From: Berberis thunbergii
Lineage: Eukaryota; Streptophyta; Magnoliopsida; Ranunculales; Berberidaceae
DNA: 64,000 bases
Assembly (NCBI GenBank): GCA_003290165.1
Contig: QNQO01000525.1
Location: 124,001 to 188,000, forward strand
Direction of reading: 5' to 3'
The translations under genes were made by a program, and so were the position numbers. The notes beneath the pieces are model-generated. The model searched no databases and was not told the origin of the DNA. It saw only the letters and a program-made list of their open reading frames with translations. Of this stretch, positions 33,180 to 46,069 are shown one piece after another. Numbering within the stretch: position 1 is the first letter of the stretch; every line of letters starts with the position of its first letter.

Positions 33180-34290
33180 CAGTCAAGGCTTTTGTCAATC
33201 GAATTTTTTTCATTTGAAAAAAGTACAAGTTTAGTTGGAAAAAAGTACACTTTTAGTTGGAAAAAACTCGTGCCAACAAAAATTTGTCCCTGGATTCCTT
33301 GAATTATCCTTGTACAATATTTTTGCAACAAAATAAAATAATTTCCAATAAATATGTTGTCATTTAGTTCAACAATTTCCGAAGAAACAATAATGAATTA
33401 ATGAGATTTACTGAGAAATAAAATTTTCATAGAAATGATTCTTGATATTTAACAAGGAAAAAAATTGTTACAAATAAGGTTGTAATTATCAACAAAATTT
33501 TATTTCCTTGTTGTAGATATGTTATTAAAATAGATATTTTTTCTAATTTTTTTTTCAATAGTATACCGATTTCCAACAAAATAATAATTTATCGGTATAA
33601 AATTGTTAGTTATCTCTAACAAGAAATGAATTTTCATGAAAGTAATTACCACTTTTTAACATCGAAAACAATTTGTTACCAACAAGATTAATTACCAACA
33701 AATTCTTTTTCCTTGAAAGAGATTTCATTAAGATAAGATATTGTTTCCAACAAAATAAAAAAAGTTGTCATTAGTTTAACAATTTTCAACGAAATATTAC
33801 TTTGTTGCTATAAATTAGTAAGCGAGTTTTAACAAAAAAAAAACTAATGGAAACAAATTTCAATCATTATCAACGAACTGAATCATTACTAATAATGTGA
33901 TTATTATCTAGGAAAACATATTTCCTTACTAAAAAGAGATGAATAAGTGTTAATATTCCGTTAACAAGGAAAGTGATTTGTTGTTAAAGTTAATCTTCTT
34001 TAGCAACAAAATATTTCATTCCAAAGAATGACATAATTACCAAGGAAGTAGTATTTTGTGGCCATGAAATTTTTTTTGTTGTTAAATCAATGTAGCGGGA
34101 AATTAGTTTTGGAGGGAATGTTTCCGGCCACCTATAATAAGGAAAGTTTCCAAAAAATATATTTTGTTGGAAAAAGTAACAAACTTATGGTTTTTTCAAG
34201 GGAATTTTTTTTTCGTTGACAATGATACCATATTAACCAGGAAATTAATTTTCGTAGAAAAACTTTTGTTGGTAAATGATGGATTTCTTG
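33180..34290. repeat. Right subterminal repeats of CACTA-2
   Basis: Dense copies of AACAAGGAAA / TTTCCTTG(TT) and TTACCAACAA over about 1.1 kb up to the TTTCTTGTAGTG terminus. Confidence 0.7.
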
Positions 34291-34298
34291 TAGTGAGA

Positions 34299-35582
34299 CC
34301 ATACAAAGATTTATTTCATATTATTTTGGACCTTTACTTTATAGGCAAACTCTGCTCTTGTATGCTAATAGATTGCAAGGCTAGTCAGGTCAATCAGATG
34401 TCAGGATTTGGACATTAATCAATGATGGTAATTTCAAAACCAAGTCTGCTTTCTAATTGCTAAGAAGCGGGTGAAAGTTTGATCGAGTTCGGCAACTGTT
34501 ATAACATCCTTTGATGCCCATAAATATTTATGTACTGAAATTGAAAGTGATGATACCCCAAACCATTCTTTAATTCGCGTCGTACATGTGTCATGATAAT
34601 TTCGTCAACAGAGCAAAGCGGGCATGATTGCCCACTCCATCTGGCAAAGCCTAGACCACACTAAGCCCATTTTGGCAGAATTCAGAAGGTTTGACCGAAA
34701 TTGCAGTGCCCGACTAAGCTCACACGTCACATGCTCAAGCCTAATACCCGTAAGGCCTAATTACGCAAGTATATGGGGGAACGACCAAAGATGGGCATGG
34801 CCAGCAATACATTGGTTCCAACTAGGAAACAAATACCGAAGTATGAGTCTTGCATGGAAACTCTCTTGCATGGACAACACTCCAAAGGGGAAGTTTCTCT
34901 CGCAGATCTAAAAGAACAAGTCGTGTAGAGAAACTCTCCTACATGGGCAACTCCTAACAAAGAAGGGATTTCAAACAAGATATTTTTCCCTAAACTACGC
35001 CACCAAAAGCCTAACTGAACAAGGACTTTGACATTGTAAATAAAACACAAGGTTGACAAACAAATGTACGCTACAAAACCAAATTTACAGCTTTAAGCAT
35101 TTCTCAAGCCTTGTCTGACTTTAGCATCGGAATGTCATCAGCCTGCACAACGGTGGTCCTTGACTCACGTTTGTTTCCTGTGCATGTCAAGGTCAAGGAG
35201 AACATGACTCTGACTACATCAAAAAGTAATAAAAAAAACCATGCCAGTGGATGGTGAACACAAACACATTGGATTCAGCTTGGCATTAAAGTGTAGTTGC
35301 TTGCAACATTTCAGGGGAAGAAACAATGAAACATTTGTTTATAGAAAGAGAGTTGGCTGTCAGGGTTTGAGCACACTTTGAATTAATGTTTGATATTCAC
35401 ATTCTCAAGCCAATCGAAGTGCGTACGTACTTTGCTGGTGGTGGTTGGTAATCTTTTAATCTCACCCCTTTGTTTATTTTATGGGAGTTATGGCTAAAGA
35501 AAGTAAAATATGTATGTAGGAAAATGTTGGTCTTCAAATTATGTCATCATAAGTGTACCATTGGATAAGAATGGTTTCAAAC
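34299..35582 (+). mobile_element. LINE remnant between CACTA-2 and the hAT element
   Basis: The plus strand resumes LINE-like coding in broken frames: LINDGNFKTKSAF near 34412-34455 (compare the L1 zf-RVT spacer W-x-SDG-x-FSVKSAY), and ETMKHLFIERELA near 35326-35360 (compare E-x-x-x-HLFxxC). Numerous stops. The 34620-35060 part is not clearly LINE and holds nothing else I recognise. Confidence 0.5.
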
Positions 35583-37004
35583 TAGGGATGGCAGTGGGGC
35601 GGATTTTCACGGATATTCGCCCCACCCAATCCGTTTGGGGCGGTTTTGGATATGGATGAATGAGTTTTCGGGTGGCTTTGGGTATCCAAAAATATCCGTT
35701 CACTATTCGGGGCGGATACGGATTTGGCCATATCCGCCCCGAAAGCCCCGCGGATATCCGTTTAACCAACAAATTTACAAAAATGCCCTTCGCCTATATA
35801 AACAATTAACTGTTTTTTCAGAAATCACAATCCCTCATTCGCTCCCTCACACCAATCGCTCCCTCACCCTCACCGAACTCTCCCTCTCACTGTCTCACAG
35901 AGCACAACTCAGAAGCTCTCCTCTCCCACAGATGAGATCAGTCAAAAAAGAGGAAGGGGAGATCTTTGGTTCAAGGGAAGATCACCGACACCACCTCGCC
36001 CTCCCTCACGCCGCTCGGCCACGAGATCTGCCTCCCTGGACGCTGCTCCCTCACACCGCGTCGACCCTCGCGAGAGATCCCTCACGCCGCGTCATTGCTC
36101 CCTCGCAGAGAAATCTCCCTCTCACAGGAGATCGCCCCTTCTCCTTCTCCGAATCTCCTTCTACGAATCTCCTTCTCCGAATCTCCTTCTATGAATCTCC
36201 TTCTCCTCCTCTGATCTTAGCTTAGATGTTGATCCTCGATCGATCAGATCTGATGTTGATCCTCGATTCGAGATCAGTTCTGATCTTGATCCTCGATCCT
36301 CGATCGATCAGATCTGATCTCGATCCTCGATCGATCAGATCTGATCTCGATCCGAGATCAATCAGATATGATCTTGATCCGAGATCGATCTGATCTTGAT
36401 AGATCGATCAGATCTGATCTTGATCCGAGATCGATCCGATCTTGATCTGATCTTGATCCGAGATCGATCTGGATCTACCTGATCTGATCTTGATCCGAGA
36501 TCGACTTGATCCGACATCGACATGATCTGATCTAGATCCGAGATCGACCTGATTCGATCTGATCTGATACGATTTTAGATCTGATACGATTTCAGATCTG
36601 ATCTCAGATCTCATCAGATCAGATCTAAAATCTGAAATCAGATCCAGAGTTTGATTTTTTTTTGTATTTAAAATTTTTTTTGTACGAATTCGTTGTAAAT
36701 TGTAATTCAGAATTTTTTGTAATTTTTTTTGTACGAATTCATTGTAAATTGTAATTCAGAATTTTTTGTATTTTTTTTTTTACGAATTCAATTATTGATT
36801 TTTTAATTTTTTGTTATAATTTTGTGCGGATTTGCGGGGCGGATATCCGCTCATCCGCACGGGGTGTTTATGGATTTTGATTTAAAATTGCAAACGGATT
36901 TGCGGGGCGAATTGGGGATCCGATATTACTGACGAATCGGAGATGGATTTGCTCAAATCCACCCCAATCCGCCCCGTTGCCATCCCTATTTGTTGCCATC
37001 CCTA
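35583..37004. mobile_element. hAT-type non-autonomous element
   Basis: Terminal inverted repeats TAGGGATGGCAGTGGGGCGG (left) and CCGCCCCGTTGCCATCCCTA (right, with a second GTTGCCATCCCTA directly after). Flanking 8-mers TTTCAAAC (35575-35582) and TTCAAAAC (37005-37012) are near-matches, as expected for an old hAT duplication. Subterminal GGGGCGGAT / ATCCGCCCC repeats occur at both ends. No transposase. The inside holds a CT-rich segment (35830-36215) and a GATC-rich satellite (36225-36640). It splits the RNase H part of the LINE. Confidence 0.8.
36225..36640. repeat. GATC-rich degenerate satellite inside the hAT element
   Basis: Over 400 bp are built almost only from GATC, GATCTGATC, GATCTTGATC and GATCCGAGATCGATC blocks. 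All are locally palindromic. A similar but shorter GATCTTGATC tract lies at 51450-51690 inside CACTA-3. Confidence 0.9.
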
Positions 37005-37019
37005 TTCAAAACTATATAG

Positions 37020-37850
37020 GCTTAAGAAGAAAAGTGAAGATAGTTGGCTGCTATGTGGGCTGGGTTTGCAATAGATTTTAGTACGGTCTCCGCCGCCTTT
37101 GGTTGTGTTTTGGGCTTCCCTCCCATCGGTTGGCATGCTCTGAATGTTGATGGTTCTTCGATTGACAATAAGGCAGCCAGAAGAGCAGTGATCGAATGCT
37201 ATTCTTGAAGGTTTGAAATTGTGTATAAGTTAGGGGATTAGAAAATGTTTATTCAGATGCATTCAAATCTGGTGAAGCAATGGTTTTTTCGGGAGATCAA
37301 GTTTCCTTGGTCTCTTGAGAAGTTGTGGGAAAGAGATGGCGATATAACTTCTTATTTGATTTGTTGCTGCAAACATGTTTTCAGGGAATCCAACACAGTT
37401 GCGAGAGGTTAGCTCAAGAAGGAGTGTCGAGGGTTTACGATAAAGAGTTGTTACCAAATAGGCCAAAGTCATTATGGTTTTTGGACAAGAAGAGGATGGC
37501 TTACATTAGGAAATAGCCATGGTGAATTTGGTCGCGCTTCAACAAACAAAGTTCACAGTGACTTGCTCTGTTTTCCTGAAATCGAGCAGTACTCCAACTT
37601 GGGTTGGGCTGTGGTGAGTATGGGCGGACTTTGGGTTGCTGCAAATCAGTGGATTTAGGGGCAAATTTTTTACTGTATGGTATTCATGCAGGGTCGTTTC
37701 AAGTCGGTCAGAAAATGGTTTTGGCACAAATTTTTGCATTAGTTTTTTGAGTTTTATTGTTCGGGTAAAGCTGTAAGATTAGATTATAAAATTTTTGATA
37801 AAAATAAAGGTCTGGCGTCTCATAGCTGCCTTTACCCTCGGAGGTTTAAT
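37020..37850 (+). mobile_element. LINE RNase H domain and 3' tail
   Basis: The plus strand encodes GWHALNVDGSS in broken frame near 37128-37160, LVKQWFFREIKFPWSLEKLW (37271-37330), then CKHVFRESNTVA and LAQEGVSRVYDKELLPN. This is the C-terminal RNase H domain of plant LINEs (the HVxREGNxVAD motif). The 3' tail ends near AATAAAGGTCTGGC at about 37815. The same tail sequence recurs at 63760, so both belong to one LINE family. Together with 25750-26330 and 34299-35582 this is one LINE broken by two later insertions. Confidence 0.75.
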
Positions 37851-40818
37851 AAAATTTTAAAAAAGAATGTTGACCTTAATCCACTCAAAAGACCATCACA
37901 TTATTAGTCTACTCTTATCCAATAAGAGTAAATAATTCTTTGCAACGACTAAAATATTATTTTATTCACCCTTTAACCCCTTCCACCCCAAATGTCATCA
38001 GGTAGGATTTAAAACCAGAATTTGTGATACCATTGCCACAAGTATACCAAATAAGCTAGTACCCTATTCAAAAATGACTAAATTATTCAAATCTCAAAAG
38101 TGAATATTCTTAAATCCTTAATTTATAGAATAGAATTGCAAGACTCTCACGAGTGTTTTCCAACCAAAAAATATATATATATATATATATGTATAGCCCA
38201 TGGGCTTATAAAAAATGATGTGGATAGCCTTTGCAAGATTGAGTTATACTTTTATCCAAATTCGCATGACTTCTTGAGTTTATTAATAAGTCAAATATTA
38301 TAAAGAGTAAATGTGAAATAGGCTATATGAGATTATCAATAATCACTTTTGGCAAAACGTCCTTTTTTTTCATGTGAAACTTGCAGGGAGTGGATATTGG
38401 TAACAATTGCATCCACAAAGGCACAAATCAATGGGGTGCATTATCCACAAAATAATCTGAGTACTACATTCACATGACCTCGGAAACTCTTCCCTAGAAC
38501 GCATTGTAACTCAAAGAGCCGAACCAAATATTTGAGGAAGTAAGCATGAAAGTTTTATGTTTGAGATACTGATCTTCAATACCAACACTCAATATCACGA
38601 TCCATATATGTAACCGTTACTTCTTGGGCTTAGTAACCATTGCGTATCAAAAGTCATTTATTACTTCTTCATTAGGTTTGGAGTACTAGCAAACCTTTAC
38701 AAACACATTCACATCTCAACCCATAATTGAAAGTTTTGTATTAATGTTTGTGACATCCATACCCTGTGGCGGGGTTCCAAACATAACAATCCTTCGCATG
38801 AAGTAGGTCATCTTACACAAACAAATTGGTTATGTTTGAGGTGATGTATTCGAACATCTTTGAGTAAAATCTGTCCTTAACCAAGACAACCTTCCCTGCA
38901 TGTTTTGATTGGTATTCACAAATCATACTTGCATTTATACAATATATACACGTTGCAGGTGTTTCGTCAAAATAATTAAACTGATATATTATAAGAATTC
39001 TTATACAAAATTTCGAAGTTTAAAAAAGTAATAAATATTGTCACATATGATATATACTTATTGTCTGCAAGGCTGATGGGGACCCTGTATAAATTTTATT
39101 AGTTCGTTCATGTTGTGTGATTATTGTTGTAACCCTTCCTTCATGCTTAGTTAGGAGGTATTTAGGTCTTTATTTATTTATTTATTTATTATATTAACAT
39201 TTAATCACTGTCATTGCCAAAAGACTGGTTGTTTTCTCATCTTGAATTTAACAATACAGCTGGTCTCTTTAATCCATACTTGCATTGTCAAAAATAAATA
39301 AAAAAGAATTACATCAAATACTAATTAGTGTAGGTTTAATACACTCACATATATTCCCTTTTGTATTTTGTTTCCTTTCTTATCTTTAATAAACATTTTC
39401 GTTTTTGGCCAAAAAATACACTCACATATATGATATAAAAAAAATATACACTCACGTAGTTAATATAATATAAGTCCATACATGTTTTTGATGTAATGTC
39501 TAAGTTAATCAAGTTTAGTAAATAAAACATTACCCTTTCCACTCAAATAAAGCCTGGGATTACAGTTGAAAATAATTAAGTAAAATATAATAAGATAGTG
39601 TAGATAATAAAATATATATCCTGAAGATAGAAGTCTAAATTTTTGGAGTTATAAAAGCTTGGTATTGTGGAGCTAGACCATTGAAAAATTTCCCTTTTCA
39701 TTCCCAAACCAGTCATTAAATTGTTGTTATGAATTTGTTGAGGTCCATCCATTCTAGAGTTCAACAAAATCTCTTTCTTTCATGCATCTAATTAACTGTT
39801 TTTCATTTTGCTCATTCATTTTTTTCATCAACAAGTTTTAGAATTAAATAATTGCTCTATATACACTATACCTTTGTATTTGAAATTAAATTTACAAATA
39901 AATAAAGAAGAATAAGTTAAACGGCACTAACTCATATTAATTGTGTTTTGGTGAGTGGGTGAGTCAATCGCAATCTTCATATCTAGATCAGAGAGAATAC
40001 ATATAGAAAATGCCACTTGTCCGACACTCTCCTACTACGTGTCTCTCAACTTCAATTGCCACGTCCTTCGCCTTTGCAGAGTCCAAATACTTCTGAGATT
40101 CCAAGCTGGGTCCATCCATCTTGATATTTCCCGAAATTTAATTACAATCCTCCACTCCCTAATCTTCAAGTCTAATCCAAACACCCATTTCACCAATTCA
40201 TCATAGCCCTTGGATTAGAACATTTAACACTTGGCAAAACCCCACAGCATGACCTGATCAATATTATGTTACATTGTGGAGTAGGTAATTACAAGAGTTC
40301 TGGAGGAAAAATTAAAAAGGGCAGTTAAGGAGATTTGATTTTTTTGTGCAAACTTGTACATCATTCGAGAAATCAGCACACACATGTACATGTAAATGTA
40401 GATGTACATGGTAGAGTCTAGAGACGTAACACATTGAAAGACAGTTCTTTGTGTTGTGTGTAGTTGGCAAAGGAAGAACTCCTACACATACGTAGGAGTG
40501 AGAGGTCTAAAACAGTGTTATTGTTAACAAACAACTCCTTTAAATGGGGCGAGAATTTCTACCATCTTGTTGTTAAGAGTTGAGACTATAAGACTCTCTC
40601 TCTCTTCCAAAACCTTTTACCTTCTACTTTTTTTTTTTTTTACTTCACATCAATCTCTTTAGTCATCAAAGTCAGAGAGGTGGTGGGTGGGGAAGTGGGG
40701 CAGTTTTTTGTAGTGAAAAAATGAATCTCTCTGTATAAGTTTTTGTTTTGGTTTTGGTATTCTTGTAGAGGTTTGGAGGAAAGGTAGATTTTATAGAGAG
40801 TTAGAGAGGAAGGCAACA
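37851..40818. other. Intergenic region upstream of the ABCG gene
   Basis: AT-rich, with an (AT)n run at 38168-38190. No further gene is seen. The proximal part before 40819 contains CT repeats (TCTCTCTCTC near 40597) and a TATA-like CTATAAG at 40586, typical of a plant promoter/5' leader. That is only suggestive. Confidence 0.35.
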
Positions 40819-43800
40819 ATGGCAAGGGAGATGGTGGACATGGAGTCACAAAATCTATCTCCAAAGAAAGAGCCAGCAACATCCATACTCAACAAAGCAA
40901 CTCGTCCTGTTGTATTGAAGGTATGTTTATGTGTTCAAGATCAATAAACCATTCATTCATTCATTCTTGTTCAATTTGATGTTTTTGGCAACGTTCTTGT
41001 TTCGGTATTGTTTCATTGTGATGTTTATCAATCATGCATGGCTTCTTTGAAGAGACAAAATGGGGTTCTTGTCCTTTCTTTGGAAACCCCATTTGTGGCT
41101 ATTTTTTTATTATTATACTTGGAATGTTTTCATTCATTGTTTATTGTTCATATATGAAAAATGGTTTGGGTTTTTATTCATGAACTACAAGAGTTCAAAA
41201 TGTACTTAATTAAATTAAATTATCTAGTAATTTATTGATTTTTCTTTTTTCTATTTTTTTTTAACCTCCTTTGAAATGGGTGTTCTATGCTTGGAGCTCA
41301 TGAATCCAAATAGCGATGAAAACTCAGATTGAAAAAGCAGGGGAAATACAGGGTTAATGGCTCTTTAATAAGTTTATTAGAAAATAAATGTATAGATTAA
41401 CAAGGTGTGAAGGGGTTTGCAGATTTTTCTTCGATGGTAATTTACATGTAGGTTTGTATGTTAATGGTGTGAAAGGGGATTACGTTTGTATGTAGGTTTC
41501 TGGATCTCATTGTATCTTTTACTAGACCTTGAGTGAGTTTGCAAAGTTGATAAACAAAGTACGTGGGAGTGGGAGAGGGACCCGAATACAATGGTTTTTA
41601 TGGTGATGACGTAAAAGTTTGGTAGAGATGAGAGTGATTGGAGTACGATGTAAAACGTCAATAGTAAATCTCTCATAGAAGGTTCCTGTCGCTGTAGGGT
41701 AACATGTGATGTTTTCATGTCAAATAGGTCCATGTGGCTTGTTTTTAATATCTACATTGACGTATTTTTCTAAGGTACATATATAATGCAAAATTTACTA
41801 GCTTATCAATTGTTAACATTGGTATCAGTGGGAGAGATTAGAGTATGAAGTGACCATATTTTGTTCTGTATCATAAGCACTTTTCGAATCATTTCTAATT
41901 TATGTTGGCATTTTTTTTAAGTCTAGACCTTATTAGAATATTAATCAAAAGATGTCTATTGAATTTGATGAAGGGTAAAGAAAAACAGTAATTATTTCTT
42001 TTAGAGTAATATTTTGTTCATTGATGCAGTTTGAAGACGTTGAGTACACAGTTAAACCCTTGAAAGATGAGGGATGCCTAAATTGCAAATCTGCTGGTTT
42101 TGAAGAGAGAGTGATCTTGAATGGGATCAGCGGTGTAGTTTCACCTGGGGAAATGTTAGCTATGTTAGGTCCATCTGGAAGTGGCAAAACTACTCTGCTT
42201 ACGGCATTGGGTGGTCGCCTTAGTGGAAAACTGGCTGGAAATATAACCTACAATGACAGTCCCTACTCAAACACAATGAAGAGAAACACGGGCTTTGTTG
42301 CGCAAGATGATATTCTCTACCCCCACCTTACTGTCACAGAAACATTGATTTACACCGCTCTTCTGCGTTTATCCAACAATTTAACAACACAAGAGAAGAA
42401 AATGCATGCTGAAGGGGTGATATCACAGCTTGGTCTAACCAAGTGCAAAGACAGCATCATAGGGGGGCGTTTTTTGAGAGGCATTTCAGGAGGGGAGAGA
42501 AAGAGGGTTAGTATTGGACAAGAAATGCTGATCAACCCAAGTTTATTGTTCCTGGATGAACCAACGTCAGGTCTTGATTCTACAACGGCTCAGCGAATTG
42601 TGTCAACATTGTGGGAACTTGCAAAAGGTGGTAGAACGGTAGTGATGACAATACACCAGCCGTCTAGTAGGCTATTTTACATGTTCCATAAGGTGTTATT
42701 GCTATCAGATGGTAATTCATTGTATTTTGGGAAGGGAGGTAGTGTAATGGAATATTTTTCCAGCATCGGGTACAGACCATCTGTCGCCATGAATCCATCG
42801 GATTTCCTTCTTGATCTTGCTAATGGTATGTCATACAACTTGAAGGTAGTTAAGATTTTGTGCAATTTTGTTCAGCTCCTTAAAGTTCACCCTTTTGTAC
42901 CTTTCACCCTGTTCCATTAGTCATGCATTCGTCTTTTTATTGGAACAGTCCATAAATACGTGTTTATTTTTATTAAAAAGTCTACCATATTTGACAAGGA
43001 GCACAATTTTTCTTGTATTTGTTCTGTTATTTTTTCATCACCAATTAAGATGATTTTACTTAACCTAGAATTACTTTTGTAAAGGTGTTTCTTGTGATGA
43101 TTCGGAGAACAAAGTGGCTGTGAAACAGGCTCTGGTATCTTCTTACAAGAATAGCCTTGAACGTACTGTGAAGGAAGAAATTAAGGAAATAAGCAATCAA
43201 TCTACAGATACTGAAGAGGACAAAGATTTTGGGAGATGGAGCACGACTTGGTGGCAACAGTTCTCAGTATTACTTAGAAGAGGTATAAAAGAAAGGAGGC
43301 ATGAAGCATTTTCAGGCCTCAAGATCAGTCAGGTTGTGGTTGTCGCGTTTCTTTGTGGAATGCTATGGTGGCAGTCTAAGAGCATACAAGATAAGGTAAT
43401 AAAGCTTCTGTTGTTTATGAAGAAACATTTATAGAAATGATCCAAAAGTGAACTTCATAGTCTGTCAGAACGACTTGCAATTTCTTATGCATTTATGTCA
43501 TTCTATTAGATGTTTAATGTATGAAATCCTTTCGACTCCTTTGTGTAGGTTGGACTATTATTCTTCTATGCTGGATTTTGGGGTTTCTTCCCTCTCTTTC
43601 AAGCGATCTTCACCTTCCCTCAAGAGCTCATGATGCTTACAAAGGAAAGATCGTCAGGCATGTACAGGCTATCATCCTACTTCATGGCCCGTATTGTTGG
43701 TGACCTCCCAATGGAGCTCGTACTTCCAACCACTTTTGTCACTATAACATATTTCATGGCAGGATTGAAGCTCAATGCAGGCAATTACTTCGAAACATTG

Positions 43801-44202
43801 TTTGTTCTCCTATACAGTGTGGTGAGTGCTCAAGGTCTTGGGCTTGCTATTGGTGCAGTGGTCATGGACCTCAAGTCTGCAACCACTCTTGGATCGGTAA
43901 TCATGCTATCATTCCTTCTTGCCGGTGGATACTATGTGCAACATGTACCAGTCTTCATACGTTGGATTAAGTACATCTCACTTAGCCAATACACCTATAA
44001 GCTCTTGATGGGATCCCAATTTAAAGTTGGGGATACGTACGCTTGTGGTCAGAACACCACATGCCCAGTTACAGAATTTCCAATGTTGAAAACAGTCGGT
44101 TTTGATCACAGAGACATGGCATTTCTAGCTTTGGCCATTATGATTGTTGGTTATCGGGTTATTGCTTATCTTGCCTTGATGAGAGTTGGGGTCAAACGTT
44201 GA
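40819..44202 (+). CDS. ABCG (WBC) half-size ABC transporter
   Basis: Plasma-membrane ATP-driven exporter of the ABCG/White-Brown subfamily. Exons 40819-40920, 42030-42825, 43085-43395 and 43549-44202 join in frame with GT-AG borders to 620 residues, a normal half-transporter length. Nucleotide-binding domain first: Walker [10 protein letters not shown] at 81-89, Q-loop Gln126, signature [12 protein letters not shown] at 186-197, Walker B LLFLDEP at 206-212, and H-loop His243 in MTIHQPS. A linker rich in E/K/D follows, then six membrane spans in exons 3-4, with [15 protein letters not shown] and [12 protein letters not shown] segments. It ends [14 protein letters not shown]. The ABC-then-TM order and the tail resemble the ABCG9/14/21/25 branch, which includes cytokinin and ABA transporters. 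I cannot say which one, so the substrate is unknown. No lesion is seen. Confidence 0.96.
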
Positions 44203-45090
44203 CATGTTTGAGAGGCAGTGATTGACCGGATCACCTTGTGAAGCTTGAAATCGAAGGCAACCCCGGCAAAGATAATAAGACATTATATAGGTTAAGGTTA
44301 ATTAAGAGAGTTGTAGTACAGTTGGTAACATTTTCCCCATTGCGGTTTTTGCTTGTAGTCCTCGTTAGACATGAAGCTTGATGATAATAGACTTCTAGAA
44401 TCCAGAGTATGTTGTTATGATTCAAACGTTCTAGAAAATTTTTACAGTTTTTGCATTCAATCTGTTTATGGTGTTTCTGATCAGCATGCCTGGCTACATA
44501 GGAACATGTTTTTGCTAGAAATGCATTAGTAAAATGCATCTGCAACAACCATGTAATCACATTCAAATGAAAACCCATTATATAAAACTAATCTAATATC
44601 AATTAGGAAACAAATATTTCACATAAAAATTAGAAAAAACAAAGGTCATTCATTTTTTTCTTTATATATAGTTATTGTTATTAGTATTATCATTTTGTTT
44701 TGTTGTTTTCTGTCCTTGTATCCAAACACCTGCCTTACTGTAACGGATGCTTAAAACACATTACCTGTTGTGCTAAAAAAAAAAAAAACAGTGATTCCAA
44801 TTTGTTGCCCAAGGGAAGTGGAACAGCACATCTGCACGCGGCGGCATACACATGAATGGTACACTATTTGTGAATAATGTCGAATACATTATAAACAGTA
44901 TCATACATGTGAACATTGAACAATATCGTCGACTTCTCGTGAACAATATTGCAAACAGATGAACAATACTGTAACACACAAAATTCAGATTGCGAATATG
45001 AAATTTACGTGGTTCGGCAAACGAACAATTCTAATTGTTCCAAATTCATATATAAATTGATTTCGTGAAAGAAACCCAAATACAAAATGC
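44203..45090. other. 3' flank of the ABCG gene
   Basis: 3'UTR and intergenic. Around 44970-45040, GAAATTTACGTGGTTCGGCA is a phrase common in plant Copia/TRIM-type LTRs, so a small LTR remnant may be present. Nothing else is seen. Confidence 0.3.
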
Positions 45091-46069
45091 AAACATTCTA
45101 GGGTTGGAAACCGAACCGACGGTTCGGTTTTTCGACCAAACTGAACCGACTAGTATCGGTTTTGTTTTTTCCCAACCGAAACCGAACCAACTATATATAA
45201 AACCGAACCACCTATTAATTTATGGAAACCGAACCGAAACCTAACCGCTAACATATTAATAAAACTGACATAAAAACCGAACCGATCGCGTGATGGGATG
45301 CATTATTCTCCTCCTTGGTATGTGTAAATGTTTTCATGTTGTTTAAGTATGTTTGCACAATTGTAATATAAATCAAAACATTATGTTACAATGGGAATAC
45401 AATAGCTCACATGCCAATTCATGTCTATATCAACATACAAGATATAGTCATTCCAACTAACTGAAAGTAACATGTAACTAAAAGACAATGCGTTATCCAA
45501 TCATCCATGTTATGCAATCGAAGCTATGTATCCCATCAAAGAAGTCATGTATCCCATCAAAATAACATTCAGAAGCCATGTATTCCAACAAATTCAAATT
45601 CATAAGCCATGTATCCCATCAAAATATCATTCAAAATAACATTCAAAAGCCATGTATCCCATCAAATTTAAATTCAAAGGAAAGTAGAGCATTAGGTTGA
45701 TCCAATGAGATTTCACAAGCCAACCGTAATCTCATAATGGGCAGAAATGAAAAGTTAACAAGAGCAGTGTATATATCCAATTGTTAGCTTCAACAAAAGT
45801 CCAAAAACCTGCATTAGAAGCCCAATCACTTTATTAAAAAATGATAGTAATAAAGTGAAAAATTAAAATAAAATGACAAATAATCCTTACCCAAAATAAC
45901 CGTAGATATAATCACTCATTCACGTTGTTAATATCTGATAGTGGAACCGATCCAAACAACTCTAAAAAACCAAAGCAAAAAAATATCAATATAAATGACA
46001 AAACAAATTCAAATATTTATAACAAAAAAAAATGATGAAGTGAATATTTTAGTGTGAATATTACCTGCA

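Larger units (their letters stand above)
26331..34295. mobile_element. CACTA-2: non-autonomous CACTA transposon, 7,965 bp
   Basis: It starts CACTACAACAATTAAGG and ends GGATTTCTTGTAGTG, with the 3-bp duplication AGA at 26328-26330 and 34296-34298. Subterminal repeats of the type ACCAAGGAAATT / TTTCCTTGTTGG (spaced A/T-rich) fill 26340-27560 and 33180-34290. No transposase is seen. The interior holds a duplicated left end, a 240 bp tandem repeat, a condensin CAP-H exon, a SINE-like unit and an old LTR. It sits inside a LINE whose halves resume on either side. Confidence 0.9.

Noticed and set aside
35635..36225. 196-codon open frame in the hAT element
   Set aside because: Starts in the subterminal repeats and runs through CT-rich low-complexity DNA; no recognisable domain.
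42350..42535. Minus-strand and shifted frames over the ABCG exons
   Set aside because: Shadows of the transporter coding sequence.
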